Assembly (NCBI GenBank): GCA_014529385.2
Contig: CM043969.1
Location: 22,062,946 to 22,126,945, forward strand
Direction: 5' to 3'
From: Adiantum capillus-veneris
Lineage: Eukaryota > Streptophyta > Polypodiopsida > Polypodiales > Pteridaceae
DNA: 64,000 nt
Shown in pieces: positions 33,143 through 46,736 of this stretch (its first letter is position 1; each line of letters starts with the position of its first letter). The translations under genes were made by a program, and so were the position numbers. Under the pieces are notes generated by a model. That model was given only the letters and a program-made list of their open reading frames with translations. It was not told where the DNA came from and did not search any database.

Positions 33143-33388
33143 TTAGCTGCTTCCATATGGATCTAGAGAAGGATAGTTTTTCCATTTTTTTTTCATGTTG
33201 GCATGCTTTAAGTCCCGCTTGGAAAGCTTCCAAGGCTGCTTGACTGGCTCAAAAATTATGTCTACTAAAATTGATCCTCCAGATTTCATTGTGGTTTCTT
33301 TGATTTCACTCCCAGTTTCTTTCACTCTTTCCTGGAATAGTTTCTTGGATTTTTCCTCAATTTTGTCCTTTTGTTTTTGTTTCCCCAT
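33143..33388 (-). pseudogene. Lys-rich gag-protease linker (A2)
   Basis: A Lys/Glu-rich frame (KQKQKDKIEEKSKKLFQER) lies between the nucleocapsid and protease. Position and composition fit a gag-pol linker. No domain is recognised. Sequence between 32,700 and 33,140 is similarly degraded. Confidence 0.35.
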
Positions 33389-33481
33389 CTCATACCTTTG
33401 AATTCTTCTTTTCTTGGTCTTTTGAGAGGAACTTTTAGTATTCTGTGATTCACGAGAGGAGTTATGTTTCTTTTTCTTAGC

Positions 33482-33835
33482 CTAGGTTCTAGTGATCACC
33501 TTGATTGGAACAATAGGTTCACTCTCTAAAGAGCTACTAGACATCACTTGGACTATATTTAACACTGCTTTACCTTTGTTTAACGGATTTTTTGGACAGT
33601 CTTCAGGGAAGCGTCCACCCTTTTTGCAACATTGTGTACAAAAAACTTCAACTGGCTTAATATTCTTGTCAGGTTTTGGGCATTCATTTTTCCAATGATC
33701 ATCTTCACCACAATTATGGCAGTTTCCAGTCCTTGGCTTAATCATGGGTCTTACAATAGGCGGGTTAACACCTTGATTAGCTACATAGTACATCGGTGTA
33801 AGCTCTGGTGTAGCATAAGTCACAGGTTCTTTCAT
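33482..33835 (-). pseudogene. Nucleocapsid region of gag (A2)
   Basis: Contains a CCHC zinc knuckle CHNCGEDDHWKNEC (CX2CX4HX4C). A second, degenerate knuckle, CTQCCKKGGRFPEDC, has the His position lost. Zinc knuckles bind element RNA for packaging. It is followed by a Ser-rich segment. Confidence 0.75.
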
Positions 33836-34174
33836 TGAAGGTGGTTGTGAACTATATCACTCCCCTTATACCATTACTGAGCAGGCACTAGTCATCTATG
33901 ACTGCTTTTCAATGCATGTACTTTACAGTCTCTACATTATGTCCAGGATATGGAGGTTGTTGACCAACATTGGTTGTGGTCTTTCCATACCCATCGGTGG
34001 TCTTTGTGCTGGGGCCAAATTAGGCTCATATCTATACATGGGTTGTCCTTGTGGTCTCATAGGCACATATTGAAAATTTCCATCGTACTTTGGTCGATAA
34101 TAGCACTCATTGGTCTCATAGTTGGTCCATTTACCCTCGATAGCACACTATTTTTGTGGCCTAATCAGTTGTAC

Positions 34175-35153
34175 CTATTGAGATTTCCCTTGCCCAGGTC
34201 CTCTCATAGGTGCTTTCTGCATACTATTCATCAGTGCATTCATCCTTTTGAGAATGTATTCTATGGATGTAAGTGGTGTTGCAGCAGCTGCTCCCACTTG
34301 TGTTGGTTTTGAGGATGCTATTTTTTCACTCTGAGTATCCTTAGGGACATCTTCTTCATTGAAAATATCACAATTGTCTCCCAAGTCAATAGCATCTGAT
34401 ACACACTCTTCTAGGGTCATATGTTTCCTGCTTTACAGTATAGCATGAAGTTCTTTGTTTAGAAATCCCTCTAGAAACAATGACACTAACCTTTCTTCTG
34501 CAGGTATTTTTAGTTATGGGCATCTTGCAATGTATTGCTTCATCCTAGTTGCACAATCCTCAATAGCCTCACCTTGTTTTTTTTTGAAGCTATAGATTTG
34601 AGCTACCGTATTATGTTTGATCCTAGTTTTGGAACATGCAGCTACAAATCCATGAGCTAATGTATTTAAGTCCATGATTGACCTTGGTGGAATGTTTTGG
34701 AATCCTGTCCGAATGTTTTTCCTTCTAATGTCATTCCAAACCCCTCAAATTGAGTGTGAAAATCAAATATGCACTTTTCTCTTAGCACTTGCTTAAAGCT
34801 TACTAAGTGGTCATATGGATTCGTAGATCCACCGTATTTTTTGACCCATTTTTGAAAATCAGCTGGTCGAACACGTCTAGTTGGCTCAACTCGAGTTCTT
34901 TAGGCAGTTTGTCCTGTCTATCGAGTCCTTCAAACCAATCTGTTGGAAATAGTGACTCATGTAGCCCTAGACTGGCTTTAATATCACTCAATTTTCTTCT
35001 TGATGAGGTAGGTTCGGGTTTTTTAACATTGCTCCCAAAAGATCTTTCATGGAGTTCTTCTCTTGGAATAGTTTCTGGTCCCTGTCCCAATATCCAATCT
35101 CTTATAGAGTACCCTTGGTATTTGGTCTGTTCTACCTCCTCAGGATTCATCAT
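34175..35153 (-). pseudogene. Central gag region (A2)
   Basis: Frames 35,153-34,803 and 34,420-34,175, with degraded sequence between. The former includes ESLFPTDWFEGLDRQDKLPKEL and ends in FDQLIFKNGSKNTVDLRIHM. The capsid-like region then follows in broken frames (34,430-34,800 shows reverse-complement words for a Retrotrans_gag helix region). This is inferred to be gag by its position upstream of the zinc knuckle. Confidence 0.55.
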
Positions 35154-35859
35154 AACAAGTTAGTATTGTTATAACAATCCCTATATAGGTAAGTTGGTAG
35201 ATTTGTTGAACTCTATCTTTGATTTTGAAGATATAGAAGATCTTCATGGGTGTTAACTTCCCCGATTTGGCATGAGAGGTCCATAAAAGATCCTTGACAT
35301 TTCTATCCTCCCAACAATAGACTCCAATCCTAGGATTATCCGTGCTAAGCCATTTCAAAGGTTTCAAATCAACTTGATCGTATCCCTCGAATTCTAAAGT
35401 CGGTGGACCTTCTTTTGCTGCCATATCTAGAATTATGGTATTCACTTCTAACCCCCATTTGTCTATCACATTAGGATTTTCAACCTATATATACTGAGTC
35501 TCATTTTTATCCATATACATTTTTCCTTGTTTGTTTGCTCTATTTTTCTCTTCAAACTCTATATCATGGTCATCAATGCGAACGGCATACTCCTCATTAG
35601 GATCCAGGTAAACATGAGCTCCATGGCCATTAGTCTTATAAAAGGTGAGTATGTGCTTATATTGCACTGTCATTCCGGTTCCTGAACGAGTTGAATAGGA
35701 AGACATTTCAGATGTTGAGTCGGAATAGGTGTCTAAGACTTCTTCAAAGATAGTGTCCAAGTGATCAACTTGATTCACACTCTCGTCAGTGGATACCCTA
35801 CTAGCGGTCTCTCCAAATATGCCTTGATTTGCTAGTATACAACCAAATCTAAGATTCAT
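35140..35859 (-). pseudogene. N-terminal gag region (A2)
   Basis: Frame 35,859-35,485 begins with ATG at 35,859 and is acidic and Ser/Thr-rich (EEVLDTYSDSTSEMSSYSTRSG, in part). After a stop it continues in frame 35,469-35,140. It is not recognisable by motif. Assigned as the first gag part by position and by the continuous - strand coding character. Confidence 0.45.
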
Positions 35860-35885
35860 ATAGACTTTTTAAGCTTTGGATAGAG

Positions 35886-35893
35886 TACTTACC
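35886..35893 (-). promoter_or_regulatory. Splice-donor-like site upstream of A2 gag
   Basis: CGGTAAGTACTC on the - strand matches the plant 5' splice-site consensus and lies about 30 bp upstream of the gag ATG. With the acceptor-like site before the aORF it could produce a spliced aORF messenger. This is inference from motifs only. Confidence 0.35.
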
Positions 35894-35900
35894 GTCAAAT

Positions 35901-36150
35901 TGAATTGTTATCCACTTTTTCCTTGGGGGGTTCAACCGGGTATTTAAAAAATCCCTCTTTTAACATGTTTGAATGAATAAAATGACCCCTTATTTTAGGA
36001 TTTTTTTATAAATTGAATATAAAAATCCCTTATTTTAATGTATCTCTGTTAAATTACCTAATAAAATTTTATTTTAAAACCCCTCCTTCCGAACTCACGT
36101 TATACAATAATATGATTACATAGTGCACCCCTCGAGGTTTCTTCCACTTG
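35901..36150. other. AT-rich junction between A2 and element C
   Basis: No gene or LTR terminus recognised. Repeated words (AAAATCCCTTATTTTA-like) occur three times between 35,945 and 36,040. Confidence 0.5.
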
Positions 36151-36181
36151 ACTTGAATGCAACTCCTGTTAAGGAATACCG

Positions 36182-36525
36182 GTGATTTTGACAATGTACA
36201 CCAGTCCAACGGGGATCGGATGGGCAATAGGACAAGATGATGAAGAGAAACACAGGTATGTGGTGAGGTTTGGGGCCAAGGTTCTAAGCTCTCACCAAAG
36301 AGCATATCCACAGGTAAAAAGGGAGTTATGCGGGGTGGTTACAACATTAAAGTGTGACGAATAGTACTTCATTGGAGCATCTGTAGTTGTGGAGACTGAT
36401 TTCTTACCACTTCTAGGGATGATTGCAAGCTACTCTACTCCTGACATTGCTATGCTTAGGTGGATTTCCTATATAGAGTCTTTGAACCCAGAATTGAATC
36501 ATATTGCAGGAAAAGATAATTCATG
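36182..36525 (+). pseudogene. RNase H of element C
   Basis: Reads SPTGIGWAIGQ, RFGAKVLSSHQRAYPQVKRELCG, a TAG at 36,362-36,364, then VVVETDFLPLLGMIASYSTPD and ending LNHIAGKDN at about 36,516. The first acidic motif (normally TDAS) reads TMYTS, so the catalytic Asp is lost. A one-base shift near 36,522 leads to the next frame (MLSRARYEGEDD). Confidence 0.7.
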
Positions 36526-37320
36526 CTTTCAAGGGCAAGGTATGAAGGTGAGGATGATATGATTGATGAGGAACAAGATGTGGGCACAAAATTCTACACA
36601 ATTTCTCAAGAAAAGTGTGAGGATATATGCATTGTATCTTCACTTGAGTCCTTTTCAGAGGAGTTTTATGAGGATGAATGGTTGCTCATAGGTCGCTACC
36701 TGAGTACTTTACAAAAGCAAGATGATTGGATTGAATCAAAGTTCAAAAGGATCAGAAAGAAATCATATGGATTCTTCTTGAGGTATGGATACTTATGGAA
36801 ACATCCAAAAAGAAGAGATGGGACTCCATTGCAAGTAGTATGTGATAAGCCTACTCAACTCGAAATTATCAAAAAGCTTCATGAAAGCCTCTATACTGGA
36901 CATCGAGGTGTATGGGCTACTTTTTTCAAAGTGAAAGAAAGTTGTTGGTGGAAAGGCATGTATACGCATGTAGAAGATTTTGTGGAGTCTTGTGTCACAT
37001 GCCAAATGTATTCCAATGTACGCCATCATGATGGATTGCAACATACATACCCATTAGCCATGCACTATAAATGGTTTGTTGATCTAGTCACAATGTCTTT
37101 ACGACTTTGGCAAATGAGATACTTGGCATTTGCACGAGAAGACTTGACAAACCAAGTGGAAGGGCGTGCTTTGAGGACAAAAAATACAAAAGCTGTTTGT
37201 AAATTTTTTCTTGAAGATGTCATTTGCCACTATGGCTGTGTGGGAAAGATAGTTGCTGATAGAGGTGAGTTAGATGCAGATGAAGCAAGGATTTCTCTAC
37301 CAGAATTGGTATCAAGCTAG
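36523..37320 (+). pseudogene. Integrase zinc finger and core of element C
   Basis: A 265-codon frame. The first ~75 residues are a linker. The zinc module is HESLYTGHRGV...ESCVTCQ (H-H-C-C). A degenerate core follows, with WFVDLVTM near the first Asp and KIVADRGELDADEA near the second. It ends at 37,320. The core continues in another frame (NPKGNGKSERGHPSIVKTL, containing the Glu position) to about 37,440. Confidence 0.7.
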
Positions 37321-37440
37321 CCCTGACTTGTGCTTATAATCCAAAGGGAAATGGGAAAAGTGAAAGAGGACATCCTTCTATTGTCAAAACTTTGTCTAAG
37401 GCATGCAAAGGTAGAATGCGTGAATGGCCAAGGTTGCTAC

Positions 37441-37550
37441 CATATGCTTTATGGGCTGGCCGTACAACTCATGGCTCAGTGACTGGTTACATGCCCATAT
37501 GATTTATGGGCTGGCCGTACAACTCATAGCTCAGTGACTGGTTACATGCC
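37441..37550. repeat. 55-bp tandem duplication in element C integrase
   Basis: Positions 37,441-37,495 and 37,496-37,550 differ at two bases. A 55-bp insertion is not a multiple of three and shifts the reading frame. Confidence 0.95.
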
Positions 37551-37810
37551 TACTAAATTGATGTATGGTCAGAAGCCACTCATTCCAATTGAGGATGTAG
37601 TTCCTACTTGGAACATGCTACCTTGGGAAGATGGTGTAATTAAGTAGGGAAGGTCTACTTGCTTTGCGTAGAAAGCAATTGGAAAGAAGACATGAAGACA
37701 TAGACATTGCAAAATCTTGATTAAAGGATGCAAGAGTAAAGAATGAAGATAGGTTTGATAAAAGACATAGGCTTCGATCGAAGCCTATTGAAGAGGGTGA
37801 TTGGGTCCTA

Positions 37811-38053
37811 ATGTATGATAGTAGCCTTGAAAACCAGAAGATGACACAAAGAAAATTTGTAAAAAGGTGGTTTGGTCCCTATGTTGTCAAACATGTGTAT
37901 GGAAATGCTACATATACTTTGAGGGAGCTCAATGGAACAAAGCTTAAAATTTCCATAGTAGGTAAAAGAATCAAGATGTTCAAGAGGAGACATGATAATG
38001 ATCCTTTTGATTCACAAGAAGATGATGATGAAGAACCTAATGACATCAAATGA
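37811..38053 (+). pseudogene. Integrase C-terminal domain of element C
   Basis: Reads QRKFVKRWFGPYVVKHVYGNATYTL (GPY motif) then LKISIVGKRIKMFKRRH and an acidic tail (DSQEDDDEEPND). This is the C-terminal DNA-binding region of a Ty3/gypsy integrase. No chromodomain. Confidence 0.65.
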
Positions 38054-38154
38054 GGATGAAGAAGCAGAGGATGATCTTCCAGACTTTGCAGAAGATGAAA
38101 ATGACATCCAAATATTTGTGGATCTTAATAAAGATTAAACCTACATAAGGAAAA

Positions 38155-41142
<2,988 letters not shown>

Positions 41143-41220
<78 letters not shown>

Positions 41221-41232
41221 GAGAGGGGGGGA
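41143..41232. repeat. (GT)n(GA)n microsatellite
   Basis: GT run to about 41,178, GA run to about 41,232 with G-rich interruptions. Between it and 41,393 are repeated short blocks of CTCTCTC...AGAGATTTAAACT...TTGTTATTT (about 41,245, 41,300, 41,350). Confidence 0.9.
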
Positions 41233-41391
41233 GAGATTTATTCTTCTCTCTCTCTCAAAGAGATTAGAAATAATGCTCTTAAATTGTTATTTCTATTCTC
41301 TCTCTCGGAGAGATTTAAACTAACGTTCAGAATTTGTTATTTTCTATTCTTTCTCTCATAGAGATTTAAACTCCCATAAACTGTTATTTGC

Positions 41392-41393
<2 letters not shown>

Positions 41394-41448
<55 letters not shown>
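41394..41448. repeat. (CT)n microsatellite flanking element D
   Basis: A CT tract that continues on the other side of element D at 53,110. The two are halves of a single pre-insertion microsatellite. Confidence 0.9.
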
Positions 41449-41449
<1 letters not shown>

Positions 41450-41910
41450 AATTGGAGTTGATCTCTTGAGACAGCTAATTCCAGTGTTGAAGGATTTCAG
41501 CTACTAGTGTGGGAAGATTTTAGACAGCAGACTAGACAGAAATCAGAGACTATACTGACATGTGGATACTCAAATAAGAATCAGACTTATAGACTGGAAT
41601 AAGATTCAGATTCAGATTTGGATTCAGATTCAGAAGACTGGTCGAGAAGTAAGTATCACTGAAATATATACCATGATTGAGATTACAGTGAATATTATTA
41701 CAGAGAGAAAGTATAGCCGACAATACTTCCACTAATGCTCAAGTACAATTGTAGCTCAAAGCGCTAATACAAGTGATAACAATTTCCAACCCGATAATAA
41801 TGTAATGGGCCCTATTTATACACTTCGTTTTTACTATAGTAATTACTAAGTAATTCGCTACCCATCTTCTAAGAACACGTTCCCGCATGGTGATTATCCA
41901 GCCGTCTACA
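41449..41910 (-). mobile_element. 3' LTR of element D
   Basis: Starts TGTAGACGGCTGG (- strand, 41,910) next to the polypurine tract and ends ...CCAATTC at 41,449. It contains a TATTTATA-like stretch on the + strand near 41,812 and CT-poor sequence. The end is not the canonical CA. Confidence 0.85.
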
Positions 41911-41926
41911 TCCTTCCCTTCTTTCT
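41911..41926 (-). promoter_or_regulatory. Polypurine tract of element D
   Basis: AGAAAGAAGGGAAGGA on the - strand abuts TGTAGACGG of the 3' LTR. Confidence 0.8.
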
Positions 41927-42337
41927 TGAATTTTGGCAAGATTCCAAAATTTCTGAAAAATGCCCGTCTGATGCTGATGTGAGACTGAAAAATCCATCAT
42001 CTAGTTCTGGTGTGGAACTGAAAAATCCATTGTCTGGTTCTGGTGTTGGGATGCAGAAGTTCAAGAAGGACCAAGGATTGCAGAAGGCAGCGGAAAAAGC
42101 CAAGGTGGAGCTCTCACCAGGCCAAGGTGGAGCTGTCATCAAGCCAAGGTAGAACTGTCATCTCTCCCTTCTTGCTGAGAAGAAAAGTCACCACTGAATT
42201 CTGAGATGGAACTACCCAGTATCCTTCCATTGGACTGTCTTACTTTTGCCTTTGCTCTTTGACCGGGACGGTGCCTGAGAAGTCTCAGCACCAGCATTCT
42301 CCTTCTGAATCAGTCGATAAATGGCCTCCTGCTCAAG

Positions 42338-43534
42338 CTAATCCCGCCGGTCTGTGGTCATCTCTACCTCATAAGGTGTGAGAGAATGATAGGTTTTGGT
42401 GTCAGGATCATAGAGTGTACGCATGCCCTTGGTCAGTCTCGCCAGCTTATGACAATGAGAAGTAGTATGGATCCATCCTTCTGGAAGAGGCTGATTTGTT
42501 TTGACGCGAGCTTCAAAAATAATCTCAGTCATCTCTCTGTACTGCGGTGCTAGACCTGGCTTTGCTGCAATGTCTTTCTCAAGAAGTTTGGAAGATTCGA
42601 CCATAAGCTGTAGCAATTGATTAGTAATCCTAGTCAATCCTCTGACCTGAGTCTTCCACTGGCCCATACACAACTGAATCCTATGTAGCTCTTCTTTCAT
42701 TGCCTGAATGTCATTGATTTCAAGATCATCATTGAGCAATGTCTGCCAAGTCTTCCATTCCACAGTTGATTGCTCATACCAATCCTGAAGCTCATCAGTT
42801 ATTTTGAAATATGTGAATCGATCAACTGGTTCTTGATGTTGAGGATACAGTGCTGGAAAGAATCTTGGCAGCTCAGTTTCTCTTGCTGGAACAGCATACA
42901 AGAGAACTGGAGAATCAAGCACAAATTCCAGGAAATTGAGAACAGCCTGGCTCTCCTGTTGCATCATCTTCCTAGTGATTCTTACTAGCTGGAATAAGAT
43001 TCGGAGAGCAGTTGCCTGTGCTCCTACTGACATTCTCGTTTGAGGTCCTCTGCTAGTGGCTGTCTGGTCCTCAAGAATGGTTTTTACTCTCTGATCCAAA
43101 ACACCTCTGGAAGCTTGCAGTTGTACCAGAACTTCCTTGAGTTGGACCCTAACATCCTTCATGCACTGGTAAGTTGGTTTGTTACCCAGCAGAAGTTCCA
43201 GTTCTAGGGCTAAAGACCGACAATCTGCAGTAGACTGTCTTTGCCAGTGTGGGTTTGCCACTTTATCATCAGCATTGAGTATCCATTCCGGAACTCGTTC
43301 CAACAACTAAACTGTACTAGGATGCGCAGGTAGTCTAAAAACTTCTTTATCATGGAAAGCAGCGGATTTCCAATGGTCTACCATTTCCTTGGCTCCCACA
43401 TATAGTCTTTGAAATCTTTCTAAATCAGTCCAGAGAGCATCATCTTCCTGATACTGTCTGGTGATGGAGGCTTGTTGATGTCTTAGTTGCTTATTCAAAG
43501 TAATGAGCTGCAGTGAATGCTGATGATCAGTCAC
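42338..43534 (-). pseudogene. aORF of element D, C-terminal part
   Basis: Two frames in the same phase (43,534-43,307 and 43,306-42,338), separated only by a TAG. The protein is helical and charged (LYVGAKEMVDHWKSAAFHDKEV, in part) with conserved-looking segments such as SPVLLYAVPARETELPRFFPALY. No known domain. It is the last coding segment before the LTR. Confidence 0.55.
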
Positions 43535-43704
43535 TCGTCCCTCATCCTAAACCTTCATTTTCCCTTTAGCCTCTCTGCTGTGATGAGACTGATCAGTTGG
43601 CTGATTCCCAGTGTTACTAGGCTGTTGCTCTTCAGTCTGCTGATGACCCGACTGGTGCTCTTTATCCTGTCCTTCTTGTTGACCCGCAGTTTGGTCTGGC
43701 TGGT

Positions 43705-44995
43705 CTAACTGTAATTGGCCTCCTTCATCTGGCCCTGTCCCACCAGTACCAGGTCCTGGAGGTGGAGATGGTGGTGGGGCATCATCATCATCCTTTGTAT
43801 CCCCAGTTTCTTGATCATCCTCCTCCTGATCAGCTTCATCTTCTTGTCTTCTCCATCCTCATCCGGGGAAGCCTGTTGCTCAATATAATCCATTATAGCT
43901 TGGTTCATCAGAGCATTATTAAACTCACCCATCTTGTCCTGCAAATCGCTCTGCAAACTTTCCATCAAGGACTTTAAATTTTCTAAGTCAAAAACAGCAT
44001 TGCCTGCGGGGTTTAAAATTTCAGAAAAGCTATTGTAGATGTATAAGTCAGTCAACGAAAGCTTCAGAGCCATATGGTGCAATAGCAGCTTTCTGAATTC
44101 TGCCCGCTTCATACTGAGAATCGTTTCAGCTCTCAGTGCTTCAGTCCTTTGACTTTTCATTATCATAATTTCAGACTCATCTTTAGCCAACTTTTTGTTC
44201 AACAACTCCTGAGACCTTTCTGATTGAGCTTCCAGTACCCTATGTTGTATGTTTTGCACTTCCAGGGCTTTCTGGAGTGTTGCAATCTGATGTTGTGCTT
44301 CTGCCAAGTCAGCTTTAAGCTTTTTGACTTCATCTTCTGATCCAGCAGCCTCCACCAATTGTCCCATACAACTGACAATGGTATTCCAAGAAGACTGTAT
44401 CAGAACTGAACATCTATCTTTGATCGTGGTTTGATTGAATCAACAGGTTCATATATTGCCACAGGAGCCACGTAGGGTAGAGTAGCATAATCAGTTGTGT
44501 TGAGCATAAGATGCCCTCTCAATTTCTGAGTTTGCATTTGCTGCAGCTTATCCTTTTTAACCAGTTGTAGAGGGTTCCCAGAAATGGAAAGAACTTCTCC
44601 AGAGAAATTCGAGGACGCTGGAACTTTCCCTTTGTCCAGTTGACTCTTGCCTTTGTAGATGTATCTGTCAACGAACGCTTCAGAGCCGTATGGTGCAATA
44701 GGAGCTTTCTGAATTCTGTCCGCTTCATTATGAGCATCGTTTCAGCTCGCTCGGAAGCTCTCAGTGCTTCATTCCTTTGACTTTTCATGATCATAATTTT
44801 AGACTCAGCTTTAGCTAACTTTTTGTTCAACAACTCCTGAGCCCTTTCTGATTGAGCTTCCAGTACCTTGTGTTGTATGTTCTGCACTTCATGGGCTTTC
44901 TGGAGTGTTGTAATCTGATGTTGTGCTTCTGCCAAGTCAGCTTTAAGCTTTTTGACTTCATCTTCTGATCCAGCAGCCTCCGCCAATTGTCCCAT
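43705..44995 (-). pseudogene. aORF of element D, duplicated coiled-coil region
   Basis: Two frames (44,995-44,519 and 44,367-43,705) both begin GQLxEAAGSEDEVKKLKADL and continue through a coiled coil (AEAQHQIATLQKA, QSERSQELLNKKLAK). They are the two products of a 620/629-bp tandem duplication. The downstream copy continues into an acidic, Gln-rich segment ending at 43,705. Confidence 0.65.
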
Positions 44996-45284
44996 ACAAC
45001 TGACAATGGTATTCTAAGAAGACTGTATCAGAATTGAACATTTGTCTTTGACCGTGGTTGGATCAGAATCAACAGGTTCACATATTGCCACAGGAGCCAC
45101 GTAGGGTAGAGTAGCATAATCAGTTGTGCTGAGCATAAGATGCCCTCTCAATTTCTGAGTTTGCATTTGCTGCAGCTTATCCTTTTTAACCAGTTGCAGA
45201 GGGTTCCTAGAAATGGAAAGAACTTCTCCAGAGAAATTCGAGGACGCTGGACCTTTCCCTTTGTCCAGTTGACTCTTGCCTTTG
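44036..45284. repeat. ~620-bp tandem duplication in the element D aORF
   Basis: Units 44,036-44,655 and 44,656-45,284 share nearly all sequence, both ending GACTCTTGCCTTTG or starting TAGATGTAT. A 9-bp indel (GCTCGGAAG-type) and scattered substitutions distinguish them. Confidence 0.85.
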
Positions 45285-45634
45285 TCCACTGACTGGTCTG
45301 GTACCTTCTCCTCAGTGACTGGCTTTTCCTGATCTTTCCTAGAGCCATTAGTGACTGTATGTTTGACAACTGACTGATCAAGCACAGTTTTCTGGGTAAT
45401 TTGCTGCTCAGTTTTACTTTTCTCAACTTTCTCAGTGCTCACTGCCTTGACCTGGCTTTCTATTTGCTTCAAGAACTCACTGCTTTTTGTCAATGTAATT
45501 CTTGGCCTCTTTGAACTGCCAGCTTCCTCTGCAGTGGCTTTCCTTTTCAAGTCATTGAAAATCGTTTGACTATCTGTTTCCTCGTCGTCTAAGGACAGTT
45601 CAATCTTCTTTGGTTTCAGAAATGGGCTGCTCAC
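45014..45634 (-). pseudogene. aORF of element D, Lys/Ser-rich middle segment
   Basis: A 206-codon frame, Ser/Lys/Thr-rich with nuclear-localisation-like basic clusters (SSKRPRITL), ending at 45,014. It overlaps the frame upstream by a frameshift near 45,610. It includes the original copy of the sequence that ends each duplicated unit. Confidence 0.5.
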
Positions 45635-46691
45635 TCCAAGCCTGCTTTACCTGCTCATTAACATCTGCAGCAGTAGCCCAATACAAGAATTGCCAGACAT
45701 ACCATGCCTTGAAAACAGTTTGAGATTTCAGCTTGGCAGTCTGTTGAAGTACATTATGCGAGAGTATTTGACAAAGGTTGATATGGACTTGTGGATCCAG
45801 TATCTTGGCCAACAGCATAGCAAATAATTTCTCTGACACATACGTTGGGTTATTCTTAAGACTGACTACTTCAGCTACAAACCTGTAAGCAGCGGAGGCT
45901 TCCAGTCCTGCTACTGGAACTCCTTGAGCACTTGCCTTGCGCTTCTTTCTAGCTGTTTCATCCTCCTTTAGAGCAATACTTATTTGCTGCACAGTCACCA
46001 CAGACGGTTTGGGCTCATTAGGCATCCGAAATGCAAATGCAATGGCTTCTGGTGTCACTGACACCCTTCTATTATTTATCATAGCACTGCTAGTGTCAGC
46101 ATCAAAGGAATCAAGAACTTGCTTAATGATATCTGCATCAAATGCAATCCTTGTAGCTTCCAACACAACTCGCAGATCCCAGAGTTGTAGTAGAGTCATT
46201 GCGTGATCAGTAAAGACATAGCGTTGGATTTTACTGTATGGAAGAATAGGAAGGCTTGCCTTTGCCTCAGCAACTATAGCCTGGGTTTCTTCAAGAGTTT
46301 CCTGCATCTTCTCTGAGCGTTTCCTTCTACCCATACACTGTGAGGTCGACGACGATGAAATAGGCGAAGGCGAAGAGGACTTACTTGTGTCAAATCCGTT
46401 CCCTAGTGTCGCTGGTAAGGCTGTCTGACTGTCAATTGTCTCGTCAGAGGTCGAAGTTTGCGGTTGTAGTGAAGAAACCTCGGAGCTTGGCGATGGCGAA
46501 TGGTTGACAGGAGGAAAGCGTCGCGTAGGAGATATATGAGGAAAAATGCTAACACTCCTTACTGTTATATGTGTTCGCGCCATAAAAGCTCCACCACTCG
46601 CCGCTCCTAGACTTGTGTGCGTCATTGCTGTCGTGGCAAACATGCATTGGACAAGACTGCAACCCATCCTTGTAATAATTACCACTGGCAT
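45600..46691 (-). CDS. aORF of element D, N-terminal globular part
   Basis: A 363-codon frame from ATG 46,691. The first ~120 residues are Ser/Pro/Thr-rich. From about residue 135 a helical domain contains VFTDHAMTLLQLWDLRVVLEA, FDADIIKQVL, RVSVTPEAIAFAFRMPNEP and QVHINLCQILSHNVL. The segment around RMPNEP resembles the aORF of family A. This type of extra plant-retrotransposon ORF has no established function. It lies about 50 bp after the integrase frame. Confidence 0.55.
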   Translation of the reverse strand: MPVVIITRMGCSLVQCMFATTAMTHTSLGAASGGAFMARTHITVRSVSIFPHISPTRRFPPVNHSPSPSSEVSSLQPQTSTSDETIDSQTALPATLGNGFDTSKSSSPSPISSSSTSQCMGRRKRSEKMQETLEETQAIVAEAKASLPILPYSKIQRYVFTDHAMTLLQLWDLRVVLEATRIAFDADIIKQVLDSFDADTSSAMINNRRVSVTPEAIAFAFRMPNEPKPSVVTVQQISIALKEDETARKKRKASAQGVPVAGLEASAAYRFVAEVVSLKNNPTYVSEKLFAMLLAKILDPQVHINLCQILSHNVLQQTAKLKSQTVFKAWYVWQFLYWATAADVNEQVKQAWSEQPISETKED

Positions 46692-46736
46692 ATCACTTGA
46701 CCGTTGGCCACTTAAAATTTGGAAAGTGTGTCCATA

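Larger units (their letters stand above)
27154..35900 (-). mobile_element. Family A copy A2, main body (gag-pol)
   Basis: A - strand Ty3/gypsy element: gag (35,859 down to 33,482), protease (32,490-32,046), linker and RT (31,457-30,200), RNase H, doubled zinc-finger modules, integrase, and the protease-like domain at 27,516-28,283. It carries multiple stops and frameshifts. It supplies the gag and upstream protease that lie outside the window for A1. No 5' LTR is recognised upstream of gag. The sequence beyond 35,900 is unrelated AT-rich DNA, so A2 is truncated at both ends. Confidence 0.8.
36150..38154 (+). mobile_element. Element C: 5'-truncated Ty3/gypsy pol fragment
   Basis: Begins inside RNase H and runs through integrase to a probable 3' LTR start at 38,155. 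Its RNase H and integrase sequences differ strongly from families A and D (for example DIAMLRWISYIESLNPELNH, HRGVWATFFKVKESCWWKGMY), so it is a separate lineage. There is no RT, protease or gag in the window. Frameshifts occur at ~36,522, ~37,290 and ~37,650, and there is a 55-bp duplication. Confidence 0.75.

Noticed and set aside
42770-42988. Short + strand frames within element D.
   Set aside because: Antisense shadows of the - strand element coding regions.
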